Source of the DNA: Cristatella mucedo
Lineage: Eukaryota > Bryozoa > Phylactolaemata > Cristatellidae
Length of the DNA stretch: 64,000 nucleotides
Direction: 5' to 3'
NCBI GenBank assembly: GCA_009760855.2
Contig: WPIO01000002.1
Location: forward strand, 2,639,001 to 2,703,000
Shown here in pieces: positions 23,510 to 34,544 of this stretch. The stretch's first letter is position 1. The number at the start of each line of letters is the position of its first letter. The notes beneath the pieces were generated by a model. That model was not told the DNA's origin, ran no database searches, and was given only the letters and a program-made list of their open reading frames with translations. The position numbers were made by a program, and so were the translations under genes.

Positions 23510-25424
23510 GGTTAACAGGAGCGTATTGATATCTTGGTGAGTCCCTTGAGGTCAAGATTTAGCTCCACTACTAAATCTTCGCTGAGCCTTTATATGTGGA
23601 GCATTAAAGTTTCCCATTGTCTTAGCAGTGTTGACACTCTGCTCATTACGATGATGAGAACCCAAGAACATAAACATCAGCTGAAAATATTAGGAAACAA
23701 TGGCAGTAATGCATTAGCGTCTCTGCAGGTTGCTTGGCCGTGCCTGATATTGACACCAACATCTGAGACGAAATGGATGTTATCAAAGTTCACTAAAATG
23801 AAACGTCTGCACGGAGCACTTTAAGTGACTACCATTAGGAAGCATAACCGGAAACGCCGCAGAAGAAAGCAAATATTGGAGTCAAAGTCACTTAAGTCGA
23901 TTGAAAATTAGAAAACCGCACCCGAACCTCTTATTAATATCAGGAGCATGTTACGACTCCACAGAAAGACACTACAGCTATGCACGGCAGGGAAATAAAT
24001 ATCATAACAAACCTTCCAAGTGGAACAAATGTTCCATTTCGTCATTCATTTGCTGAAAAGTCTCACCTTTAATCGCCTCGATAAATAATCTCTCAGTTAA
24101 TTCGAATCGGCGTTAATCTAAATTCATGGTGAATCTCCTATCTTCCTCGAGAAAATCAATCGCAGGGTATAGTGCTACTGTTTGGGTAGCCTTAATGAAA
24201 CGTCTAGCGTCTCAAGCAACTTCTCGCTAGGATCTGAGTAAATAACGGCAGCTGAGATTTTCTAGGATCAATTCTGAGATTCGTTCCTCTGGTGTCATTT
24301 GAAACTGCACTTCTTGTATGCTCAATGACGACGAGGCCTCTAGGGATTGGTTACACAAGTAACTTCAAACATCAAATTACTTTGAATAGTGGCCCCTTCT
24401 GATTAACATGCCAGAAGAATGAACCAACACAACAGCCGAAGAAAGAACCTCTACGCATGAGTTATGCTTGAGCCATACCTGCTTCGGATATTTTGGAATC
24501 GTGAAAAGCGTCCTGAGATTATTGGCAACGGCCCAACGGCTTCTACAGCTGTGTATTTGCGAAGGGCAAACGATGTATTCTGATGAGATTGTAATTCTGT
24601 CCCTCAAACTCACCAATGGATTGCTGTGAGATCAGCGATATTTAAACTCAATCCTGAAACTATTGCCAGGAATTTCCGAAGAATTTAAGCGAAGCCACTC
24701 GCATATCAGACTAAAGCAGCGTCGCCTTGCTGGTAGAATAGATTTATATAGAATAGAATATATTTAATAAGACCTAAATTATTTCTGTCTCTGATCAATC
24801 CAAGTATACGACTGTATTCTCGAATTAAATTCGGTTTTAAAGTCTGGTGCTTGTTTACTGCGATTGCTTTAGAGGTCGAGTGCAATTGTAACGAAATATT
24901 TCTTATTTTATAATAGAACTTTATCCTTTTGTAAGCACTTTTCTATGGTTTTACTAGCATTTGAGATACAAATATTTAACTTGCGTGCTGCTTTCGTTGA
25001 GTCTATTTAGATGAGGGAAGTTGTTTTTTTGCTTCGCACAAAAATCGATTATTTCATTAAGTGAGGGGTATTTGGTTTGTATGTATGTATTTTTACTTAT
25101 TCCAACCAGGCTCAGTGTAATTCGCTTCCAGGAAGCTTCGTGTGGCTACAGCGTGAGTTACTTGAGCTTCCTTTGGAATAAGTGCTCGCTTCGTACCTTG
25201 TCATCTTGTGTGATAATGACCGAGGTTAGCGCCTTCAGTTTCTTACATGTCTGGTTCATGTGCTCTACGATAAAGGAAGCGAATCGTACCACGACATGTA
25301 ATTAGTACGCCTTTAAGGCTGTGTACGTTTCTGCATGGTAAAAAGACATCTATTTACATCTCTCCTTTCTGCTTGAAAAAGTGAGCTTTTTGCTCTATAT
25401 ACATTTGCCGTTGGGAGGCCCATT
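23510..25424. other. No gene recognised
   Basis: No repeat family, splice-bounded conserved frame or RNA gene was identified. ORFs are under 100 codons and unremarkable. Confidence 0.4.
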
Positions 25425-26255
25425 CATGCTCCAAACGCCAGAGTTAATATCGGAGCAATGAGGTCACCGTAAATATCTAGTGGTGGTTCTGATTTTGTTG
25501 TTTGCGGTTTCTTTAGACTTTCATTGTTTGGCTCGTTGAGCGTCGATTGTACTCCCGTAGGCATTCCATGCTTTCGAAGGTGATCGAATTCTTCTAGACC
25601 AGCCATACGCTGGGCGTGTCCTATCAGTAGCAGTTCAGTTTTTATCGCTGTTAATTTTGGGTAAATTTTTCGATATCTAGGATCGAATGTCTGCAAGGCA
25701 AGCATTCAGTGTATCAGTCGCGGCAGTAGATTCTGAGGGTTTAAATGACAAATAGAGCTGAGTATCATCAGCATACACGTGATAACCGATTCCATCGGCC
25801 TCAATAACTTTTCGCAGATATCGAGGATAAATGGAGAACAAGGAAAGACTGTGGACAGACCCTTATGGAACGTCACAAGTGACGAGACTGGTAGATGATA
25901 CCTAAACCCCACACGACACGGATTTTAACGCGACCTGACAAGTATAATTTGAACATCTGATTGTTGTTCTCAATTTTTCAAGTAGGATGTCATTATTACT
26001 AGTTCCAAATCTTATTGATTCAGCAGCGCTAGGGCAGTGACTTTCCAGTTATCGTTTTTGCATAGGATGCCGTTGGTTACACGGAGGAGAGCAGTTTCAG
26101 TAGAGTGGTGTTGCTTGGATCTCTACCTGAATTTACCGGATATTTTTTTATTTTCAACGTGTGCCACAAGCTGATTAGCTATAATATTTAAGGAGTTTTT
26201 GATAAATAATGAAAAAGGGAAACTTGGCAATAGTTTGCTTGGACCTCCTAATATA
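25425..26255 (-). mobile_element. LINE-A reverse transcriptase fragment, decayed
   Basis: The minus strand carries, across shifted frames, a NIIANQLVAHVENKK block, HHSTETALLRVTNGIL, GYHVYADDTQLYLSFKPSES with the catalytic YADD, and KTELLLIGHAQRMA. These match 7460-8244 in order. Several frameshifts and a deletion around the DLSAAFD block are present. Confidence 0.85.
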
Positions 26256-26265
26256 ATCCAGGCGT

Positions 26266-26990
26266 AATAAGTAATAATAATAATGATAATAATTCACTTG
26301 ATAAAGCGCCCTCAGAGAACTTAATCTCTCTCTAGGCGCTTTACATTTGCTGTAAAGTGAAATACAATTGAATGGTAAGTAAAATCATGCTTGAAAAAAC
26401 AAACGAAATGAATAATATGGGTAGGGGTGACATGTACAGGGTCAGCATGCAAATGTGGTTAGTGGCAGCATGCACAGTGTCAGCACGCATAAGCACATCA
26501 AGGACGAATCACAGGGACCCACTAAATGCTGTCCTAAATAGGTGTGTTTTTAGGTTCCTTTTAAATGTGGTCAGGTCAGGGGATGTTCTGACGCAGGTCG
26601 GGAGGGAGTTCCAGGCTTTGGGAGCATATAAACTAAATGCACGGTCTCCAAAGGATTTAAGGTTTGTATGAGGTATTTGTAGACTGTTGGATTCCGAAAA
26701 GCGGGTGGTACGATGCTTGGCCTGATGGGGTAGTATATCTGACAGATAGGCTGGAGCCATAGAATGAAGGGACCTAAAAGTGAGTGACAAAACCTTGAAG
26801 TCAATCCGTTGCTTGACTGGTAGCCAGTGCAGGTCGGCGAGAAGTGGAGTAATGTGGCAACTGCGACGCTCATGACAGACAAGGCTAGCTGCAGACTTTT
26901 GCACCAGCTGCAATCGCCTGATCGCACATGCTGGTAGGCCAGTAAGCAGTGAGTTGCAGAAGTCGAGACGGTATGTCACGAATGCATGAG
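26266..26990 (-). mobile_element. LINE-B 3' half, nearly intact C-terminal frame
   Basis: The minus-strand frame at 26979-26509 encodes 156 residues collinear with the 31027 copy (TYRLDFCNSLLTGLPACAIR, HITPLLADLHWLPVKQRID, LKTHLFRTAFSGSL). The 3' untranslated region and an AAT run follow at about 26266. This is one of the least decayed copies. Confidence 0.9.
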
Positions 26991-26994
26991 TATC

Positions 26995-29900
26995 GGTCTA
27001 ATGACGGCCGACTTGAAGGACTTGAGTGCAATTCCGTTATCAGGAGAAGCATTAAAATTCTCACTTATGGCGTAGCGCTATCCAAATCCGACTGTTTTTC
27101 AGTCTTGAGGAGTTCACACAAGAAATAAGACGAAATGTTGAACATTACTGAAAGTATATATAGATTTAAGCAACAGCACCGGAGTGAGTGCACAGATGAG
27201 CAGGTAATGCTTGTTATAGACTGAAATGCAGAATTTCAGCATCTGAAGAAAATCCTCATTATTTCGGAAAAACCTTATATTAATTGTGTCAATCGATGCT
27301 CACTATTGGGGCTGGGTAGATCCAAATCTTGATGACTGTGTCCATTCTTGGCTTCATGCTTTACTTCCAAAATACTGATGAGTTATAACACGTAACAAAT
27401 TATTTGAATAAAGTATGAACTTTTACCTAATTTGAGACTGCACTGCTAACATAGTTTACAATGACATCCGACATTAGGCTTGACTTATCTTGGCACTTGT
27501 TGCTTTGTGCAATCACAGTTCGGCCGCCTCCTTCGTTGGAGAGGCCACGCATTGCTGACAATTAAGTTCCGTGTAGAACTCGGGAATTAAATGACCCGAC
27601 CAGAAGTTCGTCACTGCAGAAGTATTACTTAGTGAGTGGTATAGCCATTGCATCCGTTGAGTTACCGTGGAGCTAAAAGAGAGTGGAAATAATGTTTGCA
27701 ACAAAACTGAAGTGAATTCAAAAATGGCAATTCCCAACCTCAAAAAAATTATACACTCAACAGTTCTTCGAAAAATGACTCGCTTTCATAGTGGTAGTCT
27801 AGGAAGAAATTCAGTTTTATCAAACGGCGGAGCAATGAGAATGGGCTTCTCCCGTACATCAGCCCCCAGCAGTTCGTCTGTGCGATACGCGTTCTCCGTG
27901 AAGATTCAGAGGATGGCAACAAAGGCAACATGCAAAATAGACAGTATATATAAACATGAATGTTAAGCATGCCTGCTATTTGAAACAATTAGGAGTTACC
28001 GCATTTCGTTTTGACAGCAGTGAAGTACTCTAAACTTAGCAAACACTGAGGCTTGATTAGAGCGGTGGGCTCATTAATTTAAGCATCACACCAAGCACAC
28101 AAGTCGGTTGCTGACGACTTCAGGACATACCTTGCTTCAACGTAGAACCCGAGCTGATCTTTTTTAGAAAGCTAGTACCAGCTGTTATTGATAGTACGTC
28201 TACTCGGATCTTCATGTTCTGCTTTTCTAGTGCATCTGAAATTAATTAATCGACATTTGACGTAGGGAAGACCTAACTATTCTCCAAAGGCTACTGGAGT
28301 CAATATCGGAGCGATGAGGTCACTGTAGTGATCTAGTGCTGAGTCTGATTTTGGTGTTTGGTGTTTCTTTTGACTCTCTTTGTTTGGCTCGTTCCGCATT
28401 GATTGGACTACCTCTGGCAGTCCATGCGTTCGAAGTGCCATTGGTTAATGAGCGACAGACGCGTGGATATAAAATCACTCACACATGTGGACCACTGCCA
28501 TCACGCCCTTGCCGGCACCACTATGCGAGCACTTAAGATTATTCATCAAACTTGTAAGATACTCAGTCGCCTCATTAAACGTTTCCTCTACGTCACATTG
28601 CTCGTCTCCATTTTCTGCAATCTGAAATAAAATAGCCGTTGGAAAAACTCTACGTACTCAAAACTTCCTGGGAATTTTAAATAATTAATTCGACATGATT
28701 ACAGAAATATTCAAAGAAGCTCACTTACAGATCAGTTTCGTCAGCAGCAGCACGAGAAGAACACAACTACTCACTACTGTGAACCGGGTACTCAGCTTCT
28801 GTATCCATGTCGGCGTTCACAACTCTATGTAATAACAATAAAATGAATGTCACTACAAATAAAAGCGAGCACGCAAAACGAAGTTACTGCATGCTGCGGA
28901 AGGAAAATTAATGGAATTCATAGCGTAACATATTTGTCAAACAAAACTGAACCCCTTAAGTTCTTTTATGTCTCAATGGCAATGATTCGCATGTTTGAAT
29001 ACCGCCTAACATTAAAAAAATAAAGAAATCAAGTGTATGTGTTGGAGCTGATGCTGCTTACGACGTTCGTTATTCTTTTTTTTCGTTAGAATCCGGATCT
29101 AGGGCCAATTATTATAAAACGTAGTCACGATCCTAATATTATGAAACTTCTATTGCGCCTTACGAGAACTGAATCTCTTCCCGTGGTGGTTGACAAGTGA
29201 CTATTCACTGTGCAACTCTCCCGTATCGACGTCTGCTTTTGCTGGCGCTTCTTCTACCTGCTTGTTTCTGTTTGTTTTCGTTGCAGAATGCATCGCAGAC
29301 CTGTTCTATTTGCGTTTCTTTGATATGTGATATGCATGTGTTCTACTCAAGTCTATGGTAACATCGTGGGGTTGGAGGACGGGTTGGGGGCCTCGATAAA
29401 GCCGTGGAGCGATTTGTCATCTCGGACGCAATATATGGCCCTCAAATTACCGTTACGGTTTTGTATTCCTTTTGCATTGTCTCCACGACGTTGCTCTGGC
29501 CCAGACAGTGCTGTCAGATGCGGTGGCAGCTGTTGCGTAGTCTTTGCATACTTAAACCGTCCTACCAGCACAGAGAGCAACCAACTAGCCCTAACGCTGG
29601 GCTTCGCCAGCTTGGTCGGTATCTTGGCCGAGCGAATTGATTGGCTGCTCGAGAGAGCCTGAGAGAGGCTTGCAACGCCACTGGCCCACCTCGAGACTGA
29701 CGGCGGCTACTGACTTCCGAACGATCGCTTGTGTCCCCGGGACGAAGTCACTAGGCAACGCACTGGTCGTCTTCGTAACTTGTACTGTGCGCTTGATTTT
29801 GATTTTGTTCTGAGCTCGTTTCAGGAAGGGCAGAGCTGACATTACGAAGCTCGTCTGCCAACAGCGACGATATGATTACATCAAGGGTACATCAGATACG

Positions 29901-31020
29901 ACACGATATCAAGAGAAACTAACCAAGGTCTATCCTAAAATCGCACTCACGCCTATCTATCTGGGGTATAAAGTGGACTTAGGAAGATTGCCAGCTGAGA
30001 TGCTGAGAAATAACACTGCGACTGCTAGGCCGAGTCTGGGGGCGTGGCATTTCTTAAGAAACCTTGCAGCAGTTGCAATGCGCAGGCACGCACTTGGGGT
30101 AGCTCACAGAGGATAAGAAACCTGACAAGAGCTTCAACTATACAATTACCGGCTCTAGCTTGAAGTCTGCTCTCGCTTCACTCACCGTACTCGGTACTGC
30201 GAGTGTTCGGCTACTTCCTGCCTTTCTACTGTTATACGGCAATGTTTTCTTTTGGCAGCTCCGTACAATCTGAAGGTATTCAATGTAGCTTTGCATTCGA
30301 TTTCCTTCGAAGTTTATTTATTTAGCTTGTTCTAAGAGTGGTCGGCACGGCTTCTCTGTAGGGTTTCGAGCAAAGGATATCTCAGTCAGCCAAGCGAGCA
30401 ACGTTTACCGCCTCCACTCACAACGATCGACCCATATCGGAGTACTTGCTGGCTGCTGAGGGAACGGCAGCTCACTACAAGTGAGCTTAAGGCTGCATTT
30501 AACAGCGCCTCGGGGCTTCGGACAGTCCTCCTCGGCATTGGTTAGTCTCGGCCGGTCCAAACGGCCACGTAAATCGAACCCACTGGACGCGAGCATCTTG
30601 ACGCGCAGGATCCTCGGCTAGGTCAAGCTGCTTCCGCCGCGCTGTTCTTTTGCAGAGTGCGGATCTCAATTAGCCTAATTGCCCATCTTTTGTAGCCATT
30701 TAACATGCGTGGAATGGTACCGAAAGATTCAAGACCGATACGGCGACCGTGCTTGCTAGCTCTCAATTAAGCCAAGCAGCATTGACATTTCCGCATTTCT
30801 GGAGGTGATATCCTTAGGCCACAAGCAGAAGTGACGTTGACTTGCCAGACAACCGCGGATTGAAGTAATATTTTTGGTGTCATCGTGCGACAGTCCTTAC
30901 TAGGCTTGAATGCATCTGGTGCCACAGCTTCTAGTTTCTCTTACCATTACAGGCCCTTTGGGTTGCAGCGCCGTCTTTGAGTAATGGAGCTTTATTAGGA
31001 CTAGTTGTTTAGTCGTGGCA
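26995..31020. other. No gene recognised apart from a LINE-A scrap
   Basis: The LINE-A fragment at 28278-28430 is the only repeat named. A GC-richer, CpG-containing stretch at about 29380-29850 and 30400-30650 holds ORFs of 63-111 codons on both strands, without recognisable motifs. An undetected first exon or promoter could lie here. Confidence 0.35.
28278..28430 (-). mobile_element. LINE-A fragment
   Basis: The sequence parallels 25430-25575 (TCAATATCGGAGCGATGAGG, TTTGTTTGGCTCGTT, CAGTCCATGCGTTCGAAG), so it is a second partial copy of the same LINE-A segment. Confidence 0.7.
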
Positions 31021-31026
31021 GCAGAG

Positions 31027-31936
31027 ATTGATTGCATTGGCTCTGCCAGCATATCTCCAGTTGAATCAGCTCGAAATCTAGGTGTCATATTCCGAAGCGA
31101 CCTCTCGTTAGACGACCATATCAGCTCCACAGTCAAATCCGCCTATTTTCAGCTTCATAACATTGCTAAAATTCGGGCTTGTTTAGATAAAGATACCACA
31201 TCTAAGTTGGTCCATGCATTCGTGACATCCCGTCTCGACTTCTGCAACTCACTGCTTACTGGCCTACCAGCATGTGCGATCAGGCGATTGCAGCTGGTGC
31301 AAAACTCGGCAGCTAGACTTGTCTGTCGTGAGCGTCGCAGTTGCCACATTACTCCACTTCTCGCCGACCTGCACTGGCTACCGGTCAAGCAACGGATTGA
31401 CTTCAAGGTTTTGTCGCTCACTTTTAGGTCCCTTCATTCTATGGCTCCAGCCTATCTTTCAGATATACTACCCCATCAGGCCAAGCATCGTACCACCCGC
31501 TTTTCGGAATCCAACAGTCTACCAATACCTCGTACAAACCTTAAATCCTTTGGAGACCGTGCATTTAGTTCGTATGCTCCCGCAGCCCGGAACTCCCTCC
31601 CGACCTGCGTCAGAACATCCCCTGACCTGACCACATTTAAAAGGAACCTAAAAACACACCTATTTAGGACAGCATTTAGTGGGTCCCTGTGATTCGTCCT
31701 CGATGTGCTTATGCGTGCTGACACTGTGCATGCTGCCACTAACCACATTCGCATGCTGACACTGTGCATGTCACCCCTAACCATATTATTCGTTTTGTTT
31801 GTTTTTCAAGCATGATTTTACTTACCATTCAATTGCATTTCACTTTGCAGCAAATGTAAAGCGCCTAGAGAGAGATTAAGTTCTCTGAGGGCGCTTTATC
31901 AAGTGAATTATTATTATTATTATTGATTGCATTGGC
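31027..31936 (+). mobile_element. Young LINE-B insertion with 15-bp target duplication
   Basis: The element (about 31042-31921) is flanked by identical ATTGATTGCATTGGC copies at 31027-31041 and 31922-31936. An open frame from 31015 to 31692 covers the C-terminal part of a non-LTR reverse transcriptase polyprotein without stops (SPVESARNLGVIFRSDLSLD, TSRLDFCNSLLTGLPACAIR, KRNLKTHLFRTAFSGSL). The 3' end is AAAGCGCCTAGAGAGAGATT, then AAGTTCTCTGAGGGCGCTTT and (ATT)n. It is strongly 5'-truncated, lacking endonuclease and the RT catalytic core. Confidence 0.92.
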
Positions 31937-31939
31937 CGA

Positions 31940-33876
31940 CGACGTAGTCACGGTCTGTCAAGTGCATACTTCGGTACAATTTGCATTCACAAGCAATGCT
32001 TGCTGCTCAGTTAAACCAGCTGATTGGTCCTCCGGATGGCCGAGCTCGACACAGAGGCGAAAGGCTCACGAGAGCATCCAATCTGCCCTTGACATCAGTG
32101 TACTCTGGTGCCTCTAGTCACCGTTGAGACTGCAGTAGTGCCACTGCAGTGTCAGGCTGGATATTAGTCCTAATCAGCACAATTGTGTACAGCATAAGGT
32201 TGAATGATTACATTTCATTTTTTTTAAATAAATCGATCTCAAAAAGTACATTCATGGTGATGTCTTCACTTCATCACAATCACCACCTTCCGAATTAGCT
32301 TTACATTCGTTAGTCAGCGATGCCTCGTTGGGCTGGTCAGAACTGATGAGGAAGCTGGGCGACCTAGGTAATGGGCAGCAAATCCAAGTTGAATGAACGC
32401 TCGTCGGAGCTGGGGAGTCGTTCGTCTAACAATTCGTAGATATTGCTAGATGCTAGATCCCTAGACACGTCGTGAAGAGATCGAAGCTCTTATCCAGATC
32501 TCCGAAGACATCGTTGACAATGGCACCTGCATACTGATCGAGGTTATCGATAGCAGCTATCGTGATGCACATGGGGCTGGTGACTAGGTTTACAGATCCT
32601 TCGATTCCCGATTCGAATACCGCTCTCAGATTAACTTTGCCTTGATTATTGCGTACCCAATTCGATGGTTTTCAGTAACTACTAGAATTACTTACCTAGA
32701 GACAATAAACTGTAAGGTAAAGTCAAATATGCATCGTCAGGTCATGGATCGGCTTAACGGTTCTCGCATTGACTACAGCCATATAAACTTGAACTATTCC
32801 TATAGTAAACTGAAACACTGCCGATGGCTGCATAAATACTGAATGGATATCGGTACTACCCCTCTGATCGCTAAGGGCATATTAGTTAGTGTTTGGTGTA
32901 AAAAAAAACTCATGCTTGGTAGTAGAGTAGGGAGCATGCCAGCCAGGTAGACCTAGTAGCTAATAGATAGCACAGTCCAGCCAACTACTTAACCTAATGA
33001 GCAAGCAAAGGACAACACCAAAATAAAATCCAAGTGAGCTCATCGCTTTTTCAGATCTGTTCAGTGTCCTGTTTTACGAGTAGAATGATCTGGGATTGGC
33101 CTCCGTTCTCACAAGGAAACTTATCAAGCACTAAAAAAGAAAACAAAATGGGTGCAGTATCCATAAGCCTAAGATGAAGACAAAAATGCATATAAATTAT
33201 TTGTTACGTCTACCAACTTGAATCCTATAGCAGTAATTCTACAACAGAGAGTAGTCGAAGGAACGCCAGGTGCTGCCTGGGTTTGGCAACTGCTAGGCAA
33301 CGTTGCGAGCCGAATGTGCCATCAAGCGTATGCAGCAAGAATGCCTGTAGCCATTTCTTTAATCCCTACTTGGGTGCGGTCCACGCACTGCCCGAATACT
33401 GTTACATTACTCTCCGACAACACAATGAGACAACATTCGGCTTTTGCGGCATCTGAGTGCCAAAAAGGGCCCTTTTGCTCGGTGCCTCAAGAAAAACAAC
33501 CGTCAGCTTTTGTAGCTAGGAACGTGGAGCAAGCACAGAGGCACAATAGGTCGATGCCTTCCACAACAGAGGGCAGTGGCGGGCTTTACTACTAGCCCAC
33601 GGGGTCAGAGAGGCAACTGCTTGGCACTGAGCACTACGTCGCCAGGGTGCAAAGACCTGCAGGTGAATGCAGTTGATTCACGTTGATCGAGGCAAGGGGT
33701 CGATGCAAGGCTTTACCGAAAAAGGTAGGGCAGACACGCCCGTGCCTGGGCTAAAACTCTTCAATGTCCTTGAGTATAGTACTATTAACTCACGTCTTAA
33801 ACACTAAAGAACTGGCCTGGAGTAAAGAATACCATCATAACCATTTCCACAGGCAAAACCAGAAACAAGGCTGCAC

Positions 33877-33935
<59 letters not shown>

Positions 33936-34544
33936 TGCATGCATGCGCGCGCACACAAACACACATTAATTGCATCATTGTTCCTCGAGAAAAACACAAG
34001 CACATCGTACATGCTACTGACATAATAGTCAGGCAAAGGCCAAGTTTTAATTACGACGAACCTGTGTGCCTAAACAGTCAGACGAGCAGATTGCTCGTGC
34101 GCATACTACGAGTTTATTGCACATATCCTCCCTCGTGCACCCAAGTGAGAAGGTGCACGACAAGGCGTGCTTTCTTCGAGACTGGAGTTCGGTGAAGATG
34201 CAGAACACAGCAGCCGCACGCACTCATCCTATTGCAAGTAAAAGTAACAGCCGGGACTTTTGCCATGGGCAAAAGCAATCTCCTGGCAGCCATCGCTCGT
34301 TCGATTGGTTCAGATTTCGGTGTTTACTGCAGCAGTACCTAGCGAAGGTGACGAGCGCCAGCCTCCGGGCCTCCAGGCACTGTCAAACGAACATATAAGG
34401 CATCGCCTCAGGGCTGGAAGGGGCGAGTGCTGTGGGTCACGGCATCACGGCACGACGGCGAGGTAGAGCTCGAAGCAGCGACAAAGCGCCTCAAAGCTTC
34501 GCTAGAAGAGCCACTCCTGGAGAGAAAGAAAGACAAGTAGCCTC
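31940..34544. other. 3' flank of NEDD1
   Basis: No coding signal is recognised beyond the (CA)n tract. On the minus strand an AATAAA at about 34113-34118 is a candidate NEDD1 polyadenylation signal. A 125-codon plus-strand ORF at 33218-33595 has no recognised family. Confidence 0.4.
33876..33964. repeat. (CA)n microsatellite
   Basis: A CA run with short CG segments at each end lies downstream of the NEDD1 3' end. Confidence 0.95.

Noticed and set aside
31015..31692. 225-codon ORF as a host gene
   Set aside because: It recurs in at least four decayed copies in this window, ends with a retrotransposon 3' terminus and is flanked by a target duplication.
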